A stretch of DNA of 64,000 bases from Chitinophaga dinghuensis (GCF_003259435.1 NZ_QLMA01000011.1:124001-188000), one strand, 5' to 3'. Shown: positions 26,308 to 35,336, counted from the first letter of the stretch. Made by a program: numbers and translations. The notes: generated by a model from the sequence alone, not told the origin.

Positions 26308-28707
26308 TTAGTTCCGGACTGGTTTGCCGGTTTTAATTACGCTTTGTAATCTTTCCAGGGTTTTACGTTCTCCACAGAGACTAAGGAATGCTTCGCGTTC
26401 CAGGTCCAGCAGATATTGTTCGCTCACGAATGATGGCTCGGTCAAATCTCCGCCACACATTACATAAGCCAGTTTCTGTGCTACTTTTTCATCATGTTCA
26501 GAAATATAGTTTCCAAACTTCATGGCGTATATACCTGCCAGTAATGCACCCAGCGCACTGCGGCCCATCACTTTGATATCAGTTCTTTCCACTGGTTTCG
26601 TGTAGCCTTCATCTGCCAAAGCAATTACACTACGTTTCGCATCTGCAATCAAACGGCCAGGATTCATGGTAATTTCATCATGACCTTTACGTAATACGCC
26701 CATATCGAAGCCTTCAAATCCGGAGGTCGCTACTTTTGCAGTGGCTACTGTCATGAAGTAATCTTTCAGTGGTTCTTCTTCAATGCGTCCTTCTTTGAAT
26801 TCAAGACTTGCACGAAGCGTCATTTCTTTAGTACCGCCACCGCCAGGAATCAGGCCTACGCCCAGTTCTACCAGTCCGATATATGTTTCTGCAGCCGCCT
26901 GTATTTTATCTGCATGCAATGCCATTTCGCAACCGCCGCCGAGAGTGAGCGCATGTGGCGCAACTACAACAGGTATGCTGGAATATCGAAGCCGCATAGT
27001 AGAGCGTTGGAAAAGACGTACCGCCATATCCAGCTCATCATACTCTTGTTCTGCGGCCATCATGAAAATCATTCCGACGTTAGCGCCTGCAGAGAAATTA
27101 GTGCCATCGTTGGCTACCACGAGGCCACGGAAATCTTTCTCCGCACGGTCTACTGCCTTGTTCAATCCTTCGAGTACTTCTCCGCCAATGGTGTTCATTT
27201 TGGTTTGCCAATCGAAGCAAACAACGCCATCGCCGATGTCAATCAATCTGCTGGCACTATTCTTCCAGATCACATTACTGGAGTAGTTTTCCAGGATAAT
27301 GAAAGCGCCTTCGCCAGGCAATGCTTTATAGGATTGAGAAGGAATATCGTAGTAGAATTTCTTACCGTTATCAACTTTATAGAAAGACGTAATGCCCTTT
27401 GCCAGCATATCTTTCACCCAGCTCGCAACAGTCAGACCCTTTTCTTCTATCTGCTTAACACAAGCTTCTACACCAAAGAGATCCCAGCTTTCGAAAGGTC
27501 CTATTTCCCATCCAAAGCCCGCTTTCATGGCGTCATCCACTTTGTACAGGTCATCTGCTATTTCAGGAATACGATGAGACACATAAGAAAACAGGTGAGC
27601 GTGGAATTGCTGATAGAATTGTCCGGCTTTATCTGTAGCGCCAGCGAGGGCTTTCAGTCGCTGTTTGAGATCTTCTATAGGCTTGGCGGCATCAATGCTG
27701 CCGAATCTCGCTTTCTGCTTTGGACCATACTCCATGGTTTGCAGGTTCAGCGTGAGAATTTCTTTTCCGCCAGGGCCGGTGGTTTTCTTATAGAAACCTT
27801 GTCCGGTTTTATCTCCCAGCCAGTTGTTATCCACTACTTTCTGGAGGAAATCAGGAATTTTGAAGATGGCTATTGCCTCATCATCCGGACAGTTTTCCAA
27901 CACGCCTTTGGCTACTTTCACAAGCGTATCGATACCTACTACGTCGGCAGTACGGAAGGTGGCTGATTTAGGCCTTCCGATAACGGGGCCGGTAAGCGCA
28001 TCGATTTCATCTATGCCTAATCCCATTTCCTGCATGATATGGAATATAGCCATGATGGAGTACACTCCTACACGATTGGCGATAAAGGCAGGCGTATCCT
28101 TACAGAGTACGGTTGTCTTCCCGAGATACAGATCTCCGTATTCCATCAGAAAATCAATCACTGCAGGATCTGTATGAGGAGTAGGAATTATTTCGAGTAA
28201 GCGCAGATAGCGGGGAGGATTGAAGAAGTGCGTACCGCAGAAATGTTTCTGGAAATCTTCACTGCGGCCTTCCGCCATCAGATGAATAGGAATACCGGAA
28301 GTATTGGAAGTAATTAAGGTACCTGGTTTGCGGAACTGTTCTACTTGTTCGAATACTATTTTCTTTACGGCCAGGTTTTCCACTACCACTTCGATGATCC
28401 AGTCGCATTCTGCAATGCGTTTCATATCATCTGTAAAGTTCCCCGTTTTGATATTTTTAATAACATCTTTCGTAAAAACAGGCGATGGATTTGACTTAAC
28501 AGCTGCCTGGAGGGCGTCATTCACAATGCGGTTCTTCACAGCAGGACTATCCAATGTGAGGTTTTTCTTCTTCTCTGCATCATTCAGTTCTTTCGGTGCA
28601 ATATCAAGCAGCAGTACCTGAACGCCAATACCTGCGAAATGGCAAGCAATCCTTGAACCCATAACCCCAGAGCCCAGTACGGCTACTTTATTGATGTGTC
28701 TTTGCAT
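26308..28707 (-). CDS. FadN-like 3-hydroxyacyl-CoA dehydrogenase / enoyl-CoA hydratase
   Basis: A 799-residue fused beta-oxidation enzyme. The N-terminal Rossmann domain has the NAD motif VAVLGSGVMGSRIACHFAG (about 8-26), followed by the HCDH helical domain with FCGTHFFNPPRYLRLLEIIP. The C-terminal enoyl-CoA hydratase/isomerase domain includes NDGTNFSAGANVGMIFMMA and LTLGGGCEMALHAD (oxyanion segments) and LGVGLIPGGGGTKEM. The domain order is reversed relative to E. coli FadB, as in Bacillus FadN. Unusually, no thiolase or acyl-CoA dehydrogenase gene follows; an ABC pair lies 8 nt downstream. Confidence 0.93.
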   Translation of the reverse strand: MQRHINKVAVLGSGVMGSRIACHFAGIGVQVLLLDIAPKELNDAEKKKNLTLDSPAVKNRIVNDALQAAVKSNPSPVFTKDVIKNIKTGNFTDDMKRIAECDWIIEVVVENLAVKKIVFEQVEQFRKPGTLITSNTSGIPIHLMAEGRSEDFQKHFCGTHFFNPPRYLRLLEIIPTPHTDPAVIDFLMEYGDLYLGKTTVLCKDTPAFIANRVGVYSIMAIFHIMQEMGLGIDEIDALTGPVIGRPKSATFRTADVVGIDTLVKVAKGVLENCPDDEAIAIFKIPDFLQKVVDNNWLGDKTGQGFYKKTTGPGGKEILTLNLQTMEYGPKQKARFGSIDAAKPIEDLKQRLKALAGATDKAGQFYQQFHAHLFSYVSHRIPEIADDLYKVDDAMKAGFGWEIGPFESWDLFGVEACVKQIEEKGLTVASWVKDMLAKGITSFYKVDNGKKFYYDIPSQSYKALPGEGAFIILENYSSNVIWKNSASRLIDIGDGVVCFDWQTKMNTIGGEVLEGLNKAVDRAEKDFRGLVVANDGTNFSAGANVGMIFMMAAEQEYDELDMAVRLFQRSTMRLRYSSIPVVVAPHALTLGGGCEMALHADKIQAAAETYIGLVELGVGLIPGGGGTKEMTLRASLEFKEGRIEEEPLKDYFMTVATAKVATSGFEGFDMGVLRKGHDEITMNPGRLIADAKRSVIALADEGYTKPVERTDIKVMGRSALGALLAGIYAMKFGNYISEHDEKVAQKLAYVMCGGDLTEPSFVSEQYLLDLEREAFLSLCGERKTLERLQSVIKTGKPVRN

Positions 28708-28877
28708 ATTACGGCCAGCTTTAATCTGTTAGTGAATACAAACAATATTTTTAGATTCTTGAATTTAGGATTTTTTGGGGTAGAAAAGTAAGATGAGATG
28801 TTAAAAAATCCTGTATATGTTTTTGTAGCGGGTCTGAACCTATGAATGGCAGGAAGGGATGGGGAAGGGACCAACAA

Positions 28878-28914
28878 AAAAGGTCCGTCTCTGCGGAGTA
28901 GAGACGGACCTTTT
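28878..28914 (-). terminator. metG terminator
   Basis: A perfect 14-bp stem (AAAAGGTCCGTCTC / GAGACGGACCTTTT) with a 9-nt loop, directly after the metG stop. Its minus-strand tail is T-rich (TTTTTTG). The other side is also T-rich. Confidence 0.9.
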
Positions 28915-28939
28915 CTTTCTATTCTTATCTATCAGGTAA

Positions 28940-31063
28940 TCAACTTACACCGCTACCAGCTTTCACTGCTTCGGATGGGTTGACGAATATCAGTTTACCG
29001 TTATCTTCAGCCATGAGGATCATACCCTGACTTTCGATACCGCGCATTTTACGAGGCGCCAGGTTAGCTACGAGGGTCACCTGTTTGCCAATGATATCCT
29101 CTGGTTTGAAGTGCATGGCTATACCGGAAACGACTGTACGTTGTTCAGTACCAATGTCTACCAGCAATTTCAACAGTTTATCTGCTTTTTCCACTTTCTC
29201 TGCCTGGAGGATGGTTCCTACACGCAGTTCCAGTTTTGCAAAATCATCGTACTGGATTTCTGGTTTTGCAGGAGCGGCAGGTTTTTCTGCTTCAACTGGC
29301 GCTGGTGCTGCAGCCGCGTTGGCAGCTTTGGAGGCAGCCAGTTTGGCCAGTTGTGCCTGGATCTCTTCATCTTCAATTTTCTTGAAGAGGAGTTCAGGCG
29401 CACGCAGCGTATAGCCTACGCTTAACAGTTTCGAAGAACCGGCATTCTCCCAATCCAACATTTTTTCCACCACTTTCATCATATGCAGCATTTTCTTTGC
29501 AGTAAATGGCAGGAATGGATTGATGAAGATAGCCAGGTTAGCAGTCAGTTGGAGACAGATATGCAGGCAGATATCAATTCGCTGTTGCAGCATTGGCAAA
29601 TCATCTGCTGTATACTTGTCCAGTACTTCTCCATTTTTCAGCTTGTCAATTGCTTTCGACAGTATCCATGGTTCATTACGCTGCATGTATTGGTTACCTT
29701 TTGTGGAAAGGGCCATTACTTCAGACAATGCTTCTCTGAATTTATAGGCTTCCAGCGCAGCTTCCACCTTCTCTTTTGTGATAGCAAACTCGCTCATCAT
29801 CTGACGATCTTCGTCGTTCACGAGGTCTGCATGCAATACAGGCACTTTACCACCGCAAAGTTTGTGCATCAGCACCATAGTGCGGTTTACGAAGTTACCC
29901 AGGTTGGCTACCAGTTCGCTGTTATTTCTGTCCTGGAAATCTTTCCAGGTGAAGTCGTTATCCTTTGTTTCAGGAGCAGTGGCAGTGAGTACATAGCGCA
30001 GTACATCCTGTTGATCAGGGAAATCTGCGATGTAATCATTTACCCAAACAGCCCAGTTTCTGGAAGTAGAGATTTTATCTCCTTCCAGGTTCAGGAATTC
30101 GTTGGCAGGTACATTTTCCGGCAATACAAAGCCGCCGTGCGCTTTCAGCATGGCTGGGAAAATAATACAGTGGAAAACGATATTATCCTTACCAATGAAG
30201 TGTACCAGCTTGGTATCATCTTTACACCAGTAGTCTGCCCAGTTTTCGGTCAGTTCTTTGGTAGCGGAGATATAACCAATTGGTGCATCGAACCATACGT
30301 ACAGTACTTTCCCTTCTGCATCAGGCAGTGGCACCTGGATACCCCAGTTACTGTCGCGGGTCATGGCTCTGCTTTGCAGTCCACTATTCAGCCAGCTTTT
30401 GCACTGTCCGTATACGTTATTTTTCCAGTCTTTATGACCTTCCAGCAACCATTCATTCAGCCATGGTTCATAGTTCTGCAGGGGCATGTACCAGTGTTTG
30501 GTTTTCTTTTTCACAGGTACAGCATCGCTGAGAGCGGAATGAGGATTGATCAGTTCATCAGGACTGAGGCTGTTTCCACATTTTTCGCACTGGTCGCCAT
30601 AAGCTTTATCGTTGCCACAGTGAGGGCAGGTACCGATAATATAACGATCAGCCAGGAACATGTTGGCTTTGGGATCGAAGTATTGTTCTGATTCTTTTTC
30701 CTCGAAAAGGCCATCGTTGTACATTTTCAGGAAGTAGTCAGATGCGGTTTTATGATGAACAGGATTGCTGGTACGGGAGAAGATATCGAAAGATATACCC
30801 ATGGCAGCAAAACTATCTCCAATGATCTTATGATATCTGTCTACCACATCTTGAGGAGTTACGTTCTCCTTCATTGCTTTGATGGTGATAGGCACGCCGT
30901 GTTCGTCGGTACCGCAAACGAATTTCACGTCTGCTTTTTTAGCGCGGAGATAGCGCACGTAGATATCTGCGGGAATATAGCATCCTGCCAGGTGTCCTAT
31001 ATGAACAGGCCCATTGGCATACGGTAATGCCGCAGTTATTAAATATCTATTAAATTTTGCCAT
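28940..31063 (-). CDS. metG: Methionyl-tRNA synthetase with C-terminal tRNA-binding domain
   Basis: A 707-residue class I synthetase that charges initiator and elongator tRNA-Met. The ATP-binding HIGH-like motif is PYANGPVHIGHLAG (residues 15-28). A zinc knuckle CPHCGN...CEKCGN lies near 145-162 and the second class I motif is KISTSRNW (a KMSKS variant) near 335. An Ala/Pro/Lys-rich linker (about 575-600) leads to a C-terminal Trbp111/EMAP-like OB domain (KLELRVGTILQAEKVEKADK), which helps tRNA binding and dimerisation. This is the long bacterial form. A TACCTTTG promoter element lies about 113 nt upstream. Confidence 0.97.
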   Translation of the reverse strand: MAKFNRYLITAALPYANGPVHIGHLAGCYIPADIYVRYLRAKKADVKFVCGTDEHGVPITIKAMKENVTPQDVVDRYHKIIGDSFAAMGISFDIFSRTSNPVHHKTASDYFLKMYNDGLFEEKESEQYFDPKANMFLADRYIIGTCPHCGNDKAYGDQCEKCGNSLSPDELINPHSALSDAVPVKKKTKHWYMPLQNYEPWLNEWLLEGHKDWKNNVYGQCKSWLNSGLQSRAMTRDSNWGIQVPLPDAEGKVLYVWFDAPIGYISATKELTENWADYWCKDDTKLVHFIGKDNIVFHCIIFPAMLKAHGGFVLPENVPANEFLNLEGDKISTSRNWAVWVNDYIADFPDQQDVLRYVLTATAPETKDNDFTWKDFQDRNNSELVANLGNFVNRTMVLMHKLCGGKVPVLHADLVNDEDRQMMSEFAITKEKVEAALEAYKFREALSEVMALSTKGNQYMQRNEPWILSKAIDKLKNGEVLDKYTADDLPMLQQRIDICLHICLQLTANLAIFINPFLPFTAKKMLHMMKVVEKMLDWENAGSSKLLSVGYTLRAPELLFKKIEDEEIQAQLAKLAASKAANAAAAPAPVEAEKPAAPAKPEIQYDDFAKLELRVGTILQAEKVEKADKLLKLLVDIGTEQRTVVSGIAMHFKPEDIIGKQVTLVANLAPRKMRGIESQGMILMAEDNGKLIFVNPSEAVKAGSGVS

Positions 31064-31175
31064 ACTATCTTAAAGAATACTTAAATAAATTCTAATTATG
31101 ACTGTGTTTTTGGAATAGCCGATACATTTCATCAACTTAGACCGGGCGGACCGCTTAAAAAACGGCCCAATCTTG

Positions 31176-31183
31176 CAAAGGTA
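31176..31183 (-). promoter_or_regulatory. Candidate metG promoter
   Basis: The minus strand shows TACCTTTG, the most common -7 form in this window, giving a leader of about 105 nt that contains a GC-rich inverted stretch around 31142-31168. Confidence 0.55.
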
Positions 31184-31195
31184 AACAAAACTACA

Positions 31196-32110
31196 ATGGT
31201 AAAAATTCCACCATATCTCAAAAAAGGTGATTTAATAGGCGTAACCTGCTCCAGCAGCAAAATGGAACTGGCAGCAGCGGAGTATGCGGCAGAGGTATTG
31301 CGTTCCTGGGGATTCCGGGTACATTTAGGCATTACCGTTGGAACCAGTTTCCATAATTTCTCTGCCCCGGATGAACTCAGACTGGAAGAGCTGCAAGACA
31401 TGCTGGATGATCCTGAAATCAAAGCCATTGTCTTTGGCCGTGGCGGTTACGGGATGGTTTGTATACTGGATAAGCTGGATTTCAAAAAATTCCGCAAACA
31501 TCCCAAATGGCTCTGTGGCTATAGTGATGTAACTATTCTGCATGCCCATATCCAGGAACGTTTTGATATCCCTTCTATTCACTCTGTGATGTGCAGTGGC
31601 ATTACCAAAGACACGGTGGAAAATCCGTATGTGAACAGCCTGGAACAAGTACTGAAAGGAAAAAAATACAGTTACAATACTCCTTCCCATGAGTTAAACC
31701 GCGAAGGAAGTGCCACTGGCATCCTCGTGGGCGGTAATCTCTCTTTACTGGCCAATGCGTCAGGTACGGCCTCCCAGGTCAATACCAAGGGTAAAATCCT
31801 GTTGTTAGAAGATATCGGGGAATACCGATATAATGTAGACCGACTGATGTACAACCTGAAAAGGGCCGGATGGCTGGATAAGCTGGCCGGATTGGTAGTT
31901 GGCGGTTTTACCGATGGTAAGGAAACAACTACTCCATTCGGCCAGACAGAATATGAAATTATTCACAATATGGTCAAGGAATTTGACTATCCCGTGTGCT
32001 TTAATTTCCCCATAGGCCATCAGACAGAAAACTATACTGTTAAACTGGGCATGAAACACCACCTGAAAGTAGGTGAAGCTAAAACCGTCCTGAAGCTCCA
32101 GGAAGATTAA
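31196..32110 (+). CDS. LD-carboxypeptidase, peptidase family S66
   Basis: A 304-residue serine peptidase that trims murein tetrapeptides to tripeptides during peptidoglycan recycling. The nucleophile Ser sits in LCGYSDVTILHAH (about residue 112), the Glu in LLLEDIGEYRYNVDRL (about 205) and the His in FPIGHQTENYTVKLG (about 275), together forming the S66 triad. No signal peptide is seen, which fits a cytoplasmic enzyme. The stop codon shares the palindrome TTAA with the stop of the convergent ThiF-like gene. Confidence 0.93.
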   Translation: MVKIPPYLKKGDLIGVTCSSSKMELAAAEYAAEVLRSWGFRVHLGITVGTSFHNFSAPDELRLEELQDMLDDPEIKAIVFGRGGYGMVCILDKLDFKKFRKHPKWLCGYSDVTILHAHIQERFDIPSIHSVMCSGITKDTVENPYVNSLEQVLKGKKYSYNTPSHELNREGSATGILVGGNLSLLANASGTASQVNTKGKILLLEDIGEYRYNVDRLMYNLKRAGWLDKLAGLVVGGFTDGKETTTPFGQTEYEIIHNMVKEFDYPVCFNFPIGHQTENYTVKLGMKHHLKVGEAKTVLKLQED

Positions 32111-32919
32111 TCCTCTACATCCGGAACGATTTCCAGTCCGTAGTCTTCTGCGGACAGGAGCCCGTTTGTCCTGGTGGTTTCAATCAACGCTTTGTTGGCC
32201 GTCAGGTCGTGTACAGTAGTGCTATTGTGCAGATAATCGATACCATAAAGTTTATTGGTAAGACCAATAGGTACGTCAATCAGGTATTTGATGACATCAG
32301 TGGCGATATGCATGCCTGTAGTACCATGGGTAATACCTAAAGCGCCTGCATCAAAATTGCGGTAGTCGTCTGTAATGTCCAGTGCGCAACGATAGGAAGC
32401 AGAAACGGTACCATCCAGCATAGGCATATTAAAGCCGCCATACCAGGCGAGCCAGTTATGTACCTCACCGATTACCAATGGTTTATTATGTAGGATGCAA
32501 GCATCATTGATCAACAGATGAGAACCATGGTGTTGTGTACAATCGATCACTATATCGAAACCCTCCAGGAGGTAGGCCATTGTTTCTGGCTTTGCCTGTA
32601 AGAGGAAGGGGAATGGTCTTGCAAATGGATTAACGCCATACAGCCTGCTGGCGGCCATTTTCGCCTTATGTTTCTTCACGTCCTGTACGTGAAAAATAGG
32701 CTGGCGGTGCATATCTTCTGTGTTGATTACGCCATAATCCACGATACCGATAATCCCTACGCCGCTGGCGCCGAGATACTGAATCACCGGGCTTCCCAGG
32801 CCACCTGCACCGATTACCAACACGCGGGAGAGTTTCAGTTTTTCCTGCATAGCTACGCCGAAACCGGGTACAGCTATAGGATTTTTAAAATGCTGTAATT
32901 CTTTTTCACTTAATATCAT
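32107..32919 (-). CDS. ThiF/MoeB/HesA-family protein lacking zinc cysteines
   Basis: A 270-residue Rossmann protein of the E1-like adenylating superfamily. The ATP-binding GxGGLG is VLVIGAGGLGSPVIQYLG (about 34-51), the MHRQPIFH segment matches the usual HRQ, and the adenylate-binding region is VIDCTQHHGSHLLIND. In typical ThiF/MoeB enzymes two CxxC pairs bind zinc and a further Cys carries the substrate. Here only three Cys are present (CTQ, DACI, YRCA), so the zinc tetrad is absent. It may adenylate without thioester transfer or use another carrier. It follows the histidine kinase by 15 nt, so co-transcription is likely. Confidence 0.85.
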   Translation of the reverse strand: MILSEKELQHFKNPIAVPGFGVAMQEKLKLSRVLVIGAGGLGSPVIQYLGASGVGIIGIVDYGVINTEDMHRQPIFHVQDVKKHKAKMAASRLYGVNPFARPFPFLLQAKPETMAYLLEGFDIVIDCTQHHGSHLLINDACILHNKPLVIGEVHNWLAWYGGFNMPMLDGTVSASYRCALDITDDYRNFDAGALGITHGTTGMHIATDVIKYLIDVPIGLTNKLYGIDYLHNSTTVHDLTANKALIETTRTNGLLSAEDYGLEIVPDVED

Positions 32920-32934
32920 GCGCTGTTCCTTTTA

Positions 32935-34296
32935 CTATTCCTGTGGGAATTCGAGGGTAAATTTACTTCCTTTACCCACTACGCTTTCCACTTTGATTTT
33001 ACCGTGATGAGCATCTACAATCGCTTTCACATAGCTCAGTCCGAGGCCGAAACCTTTTACATTATGGACGTTGCCGGTATGTGCGCGGTAGAATTTCTCA
33101 AAGATACGCGAAATAGTATCTTTACTCATACCGATACCATTATCAGTAATGATGATGAACAGGCTTTTGCGGGTGTTATAAGTATTGATAGTGACTTCCA
33201 GATTCTCTTTTGAATATTTGATGGCATTATCCAGGAGGTTGAAAACCACATTGGAGAAATGCACGTCATCCGCCATGATCACTGGGTTTACGGCATTCAG
33301 TTGCAGATCTACTATTCCGTTTTTATTGGCCAGTTGCAGTTGCAGGTTGTCCACGGTATTCTGGATAACTGCGTGTACATCCATGGCCTGGAGTTTCAGA
33401 CCGATTTCATCTTTTTCCAGGAGGGCAGATTGCAGGATGGTTTCCACCTGTTTATTCATCCTTTTGTTTTCTTCCTTGATGATACCGGAGAAATAGCGGA
33501 TTTTATCTTTATTATCCATCACTTTTTCATTTCCTATAGCATCAATAGCCAGGGAAATGGTGGCCAGTGGCGTTTTCAGCTCATGGGTCATATTATTGAT
33601 AAAGTCCGATTTTATCTCTGACAGCTTCTTTTGATTGAGCAGCGTTCGGATGGTGAGTGCAAAGGCAGTGATAATGATGAGCGTGAAACACACCCCTCCA
33701 ATGATCATGATGGTCAGCTGATGGACGATCTCATCTTTTGCAGGTCTGATGAGGTACAGTTGTTCCATATTGGGGCCATAGTTTTCATCCAGGGGGATGA
33801 CTCCCATCTTGTATTCTTTGTTTTTTGACAGTGTGTCATTCGCGACAATACCGAACAGCTTCGCAAATCCGGGTGTTTGTACGCGCCATACGGAGGCGCC
33901 GATGCCAGCAACTGGTCCGGCGATGGCGAATTCAAAATGTACCGTATCCAGGCGATGGTCTCGGAGACTGTTGATGATTACTTTTTCGATTTGTGCGGGC
34001 GTAAAGCGGTCGGTCACGTAGGTACGTAATACCTGTTGTTTGCCTAAATCGAAGAATCCATTATTCATGGGGTCCGTACCGGATATGGAGTTTATTCGGA
34101 GGGTGCGGGTATTGGCTTTGTGATTGATAAAGTATTCTCTTACTTCATTCAATGCGTCTATGGCTCTCTGGTCCAGCTGTTTATCTTTAATGACAACGGC
34201 ACTTTTTATCCAGTTGACCTGGATATAAATTATTCCTAAGAGAGAAACGGTGATTAGAGCAACTATGACAGGAAAAATTCGCTTCAACGGTATCAT
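32935..34296 (-). CDS. Membrane sensor histidine kinase
   Basis: A 453-residue kinase with two membrane helices (about 8-26 and 195-217) flanking a periplasmic sensor region of about 165 residues. The dimerisation domain carries the phospho-His in NMTHELKTPLATIS (about 245). The ATPase domain shows FNLLDNAIKYS (N box), DNGIGMSKDT (G1) and GFGLGLSYVKAI (G2). No HAMP domain is evident between helix 2 and the His box. It is not paired with a response-regulator gene. The ThiF-like gene follows 15 nt downstream. A -7-like TAATTTTG lies about 94 nt upstream. Confidence 0.93.
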   Translation of the reverse strand: MIPLKRIFPVIVALITVSLLGIIYIQVNWIKSAVVIKDKQLDQRAIDALNEVREYFINHKANTRTLRINSISGTDPMNNGFFDLGKQQVLRTYVTDRFTPAQIEKVIINSLRDHRLDTVHFEFAIAGPVAGIGASVWRVQTPGFAKLFGIVANDTLSKNKEYKMGVIPLDENYGPNMEQLYLIRPAKDEIVHQLTIMIIGGVCFTLIIITAFALTIRTLLNQKKLSEIKSDFINNMTHELKTPLATISLAIDAIGNEKVMDNKDKIRYFSGIIKEENKRMNKQVETILQSALLEKDEIGLKLQAMDVHAVIQNTVDNLQLQLANKNGIVDLQLNAVNPVIMADDVHFSNVVFNLLDNAIKYSKENLEVTINTYNTRKSLFIIITDNGIGMSKDTISRIFEKFYRAHTGNVHNVKGFGLGLSYVKAIVDAHHGKIKVESVVGKGSKFTLEFPQE

Positions 34297-34389
34297 GCAA
34301 AAAATGAGTAAGACTTAAATTTAAATAAATCAGGAAGTTTCGAGCGTATTATTTTGTTAAAAAAGATGCTTGCTATAGCAACAATGATA

Positions 34390-34397
34390 CAAAATTA
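34390..34397 (-). promoter_or_regulatory. Candidate histidine kinase promoter
   Basis: The minus strand has TAATTTTG, fitting TAnnTTTG, about 94 nt before the kinase start. No matching -33 is clear. Confidence 0.35.
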
Positions 34398-34495
34398 GAT
34401 AGTTATATGAGCTTGTGCAGCCACTGTTAACAATTCAATATTACTTTAACGTAATTTTAACGGCAAACTTCTGATTTTTATATTTCATCTTTCCT

Positions 34496-34503
34496 TACCT
34501 TTG
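34496..34503 (+). promoter_or_regulatory. Candidate promoter of the structured RNA
   Basis: TACCTTTG matches TAnnTTTG. Transcription from it would begin near 34507-34511, at the first paired base of the RNA candidate. No clear -33 is present, and additional matches (TAAATTTG, TAAGTTTG) lie inside the RNA. Confidence 0.45.
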
Positions 34504-34506
34504 TCC

Positions 34507-34654
34507 TATCAAACTGGTACTAAATTTGCTTAGTTAAGTTTGACAAAAGCACAAGAAATTAAACTTTCTACATACATCGACGTGGATTCGTTCCATAAGC
34601 GATTTAGATTTTGGTTGATAAAATGGTAAGGAGGTTGTCTAGCCTCCTTTTTTT
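34507..34654 (+). ncRNA. Structured small RNA candidate with own terminator
   Basis: About 148 nt of noncoding sequence fold into one long helix closing a junction. UAUCAA (34507-34512) pairs with UUGAUA (34615-34620). A 7x7 partly pairable loop follows. CUAAAU then GCUUA (34520-34532) pair with UAAGC then AUUUAG. Inside the junction, AAGUUUGA pairs with UUAAACUU, and UGGA-UUCGU-UCCA forms a second hairpin. An intrinsic terminator (34628-34654) ends the transcript. No ORF is present. I do not recognise a known family; 4.5S, tmRNA and RNase P are excluded by size or motifs. It could instead be a terminating leader for the yqgE gene. Confidence 0.55.
34628..34654 (+). terminator. Intrinsic terminator of the structured RNA
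   Basis: AAGGAGG / CCTCCTT stem with an 8-nt loop and a run of seven or more T on the plus strand. It lies 130 nt before the YqgE/AlgH gene, with no gene in between. Confidence 0.85.
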
Positions 34655-34784
34655 ATGCCCTCTCCTACAAGTTAAATTTTATCTGCATATATAAATTATT
34701 GCTGAACTGCATTCCTCGCAGTGGAAATCTCGTTTATAAGTGTAAAACCCTTAAATTTATATTAGTGAATCAAAACGATAGATT

Positions 34785-35336
34785 ATGACAGCATTGGCTC
34801 CTGGCGTGTTATTAATAGCGGATCCATTTTTGAAGGATCCTAATTTTTCCCGCACTGTGGTGTTATTGTGTGAGCATCAGGAGAAGGGAAGTTTTGGATT
34901 TGTATTGAATAAGTTGTTTGATCAGCATTTGGATGAATTGATTCCGGAGGTGGTGATCACGAAGATTCCGATATATGTGGGGGGGCCGGTTCAGATGGAC
35001 ACGATACATTTTGTGCATCAGCAGCCAGAAGTGATTACGGGTGGATTGGAGATTAGTCCGGGCGTATATTGGGGCGGGCATTTTGACAGTGTGGTGGCTA
35101 ATATTAACCAGGGCAAGATAGATCTAGATAAGATTAAATTTTTCATTGGCTATTCAGGTTGGAGTAGTGGTCAGTTGGATGAGGAGATGAAAGAGAAGTC
35201 ATGGATAGTAACCCCGGCATTACCTACCTTGGTTTTTGCGCAGGATGAGCAGCAAATCTGGCAGAATGCTTTAAAGAATATGGGAAGCAATTTCGCCATG
35301 ATGGCTAATTTCCCGATAGATCCTTCGCTTAACTGA
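34785..35336 (+). CDS. YqgE/AlgH-family protein
   Basis: A 183-residue cytoplasmic protein of the UPF0301 family. The N-terminus APGVLLIADPFLKDPNFSRTVVLLCEH is the family hallmark. GSFGFVLNK, YVGGPVQMDTIHFVH and FFIGYSGWSSGQLDEE follow in the expected order. The biochemical role is not established; the AlgH name stems from an alginate-regulation study in Pseudomonas, which need not apply here. The gene follows the structured-RNA candidate. Its upstream 130 nt are AT-rich, without a perfect promoter motif. Confidence 0.92.
   Translation: MTALAPGVLLIADPFLKDPNFSRTVVLLCEHQEKGSFGFVLNKLFDQHLDELIPEVVITKIPIYVGGPVQMDTIHFVHQQPEVITGGLEISPGVYWGGHFDSVVANINQGKIDLDKIKFFIGYSGWSSGQLDEEMKEKSWIVTPALPTLVFAQDEQQIWQNALKNMGSNFAMMANFPIDPSLN

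Noticed and set aside
26914..27966. 350-codon plus-strand frame opposite the FadN-like gene
   Set aside because: No motif or family resemblance, and the minus-strand gene explains the open frame.
28683..28877. 64-codon minus-strand frame upstream of the FadN-like gene
   Set aside because: It overlaps the gene start, is Pro/Ser/Lys-rich and lacks any family resemblance or promoter.
29483..30691. 402-codon plus-strand frame opposite metG
   Set aside because: metG is conserved along its full length, with all motifs intact; the antisense frame is a composition artefact.
34507..34654. 6S RNA, 4.5S RNA, tmRNA or RNase P as the identity of the structured RNA
   Set aside because: It lacks the 4.5S GGAA-type core motif, is too short for tmRNA or RNase P, and is a three-way junction rather than the long single hairpin with a central bubble of 6S RNA.
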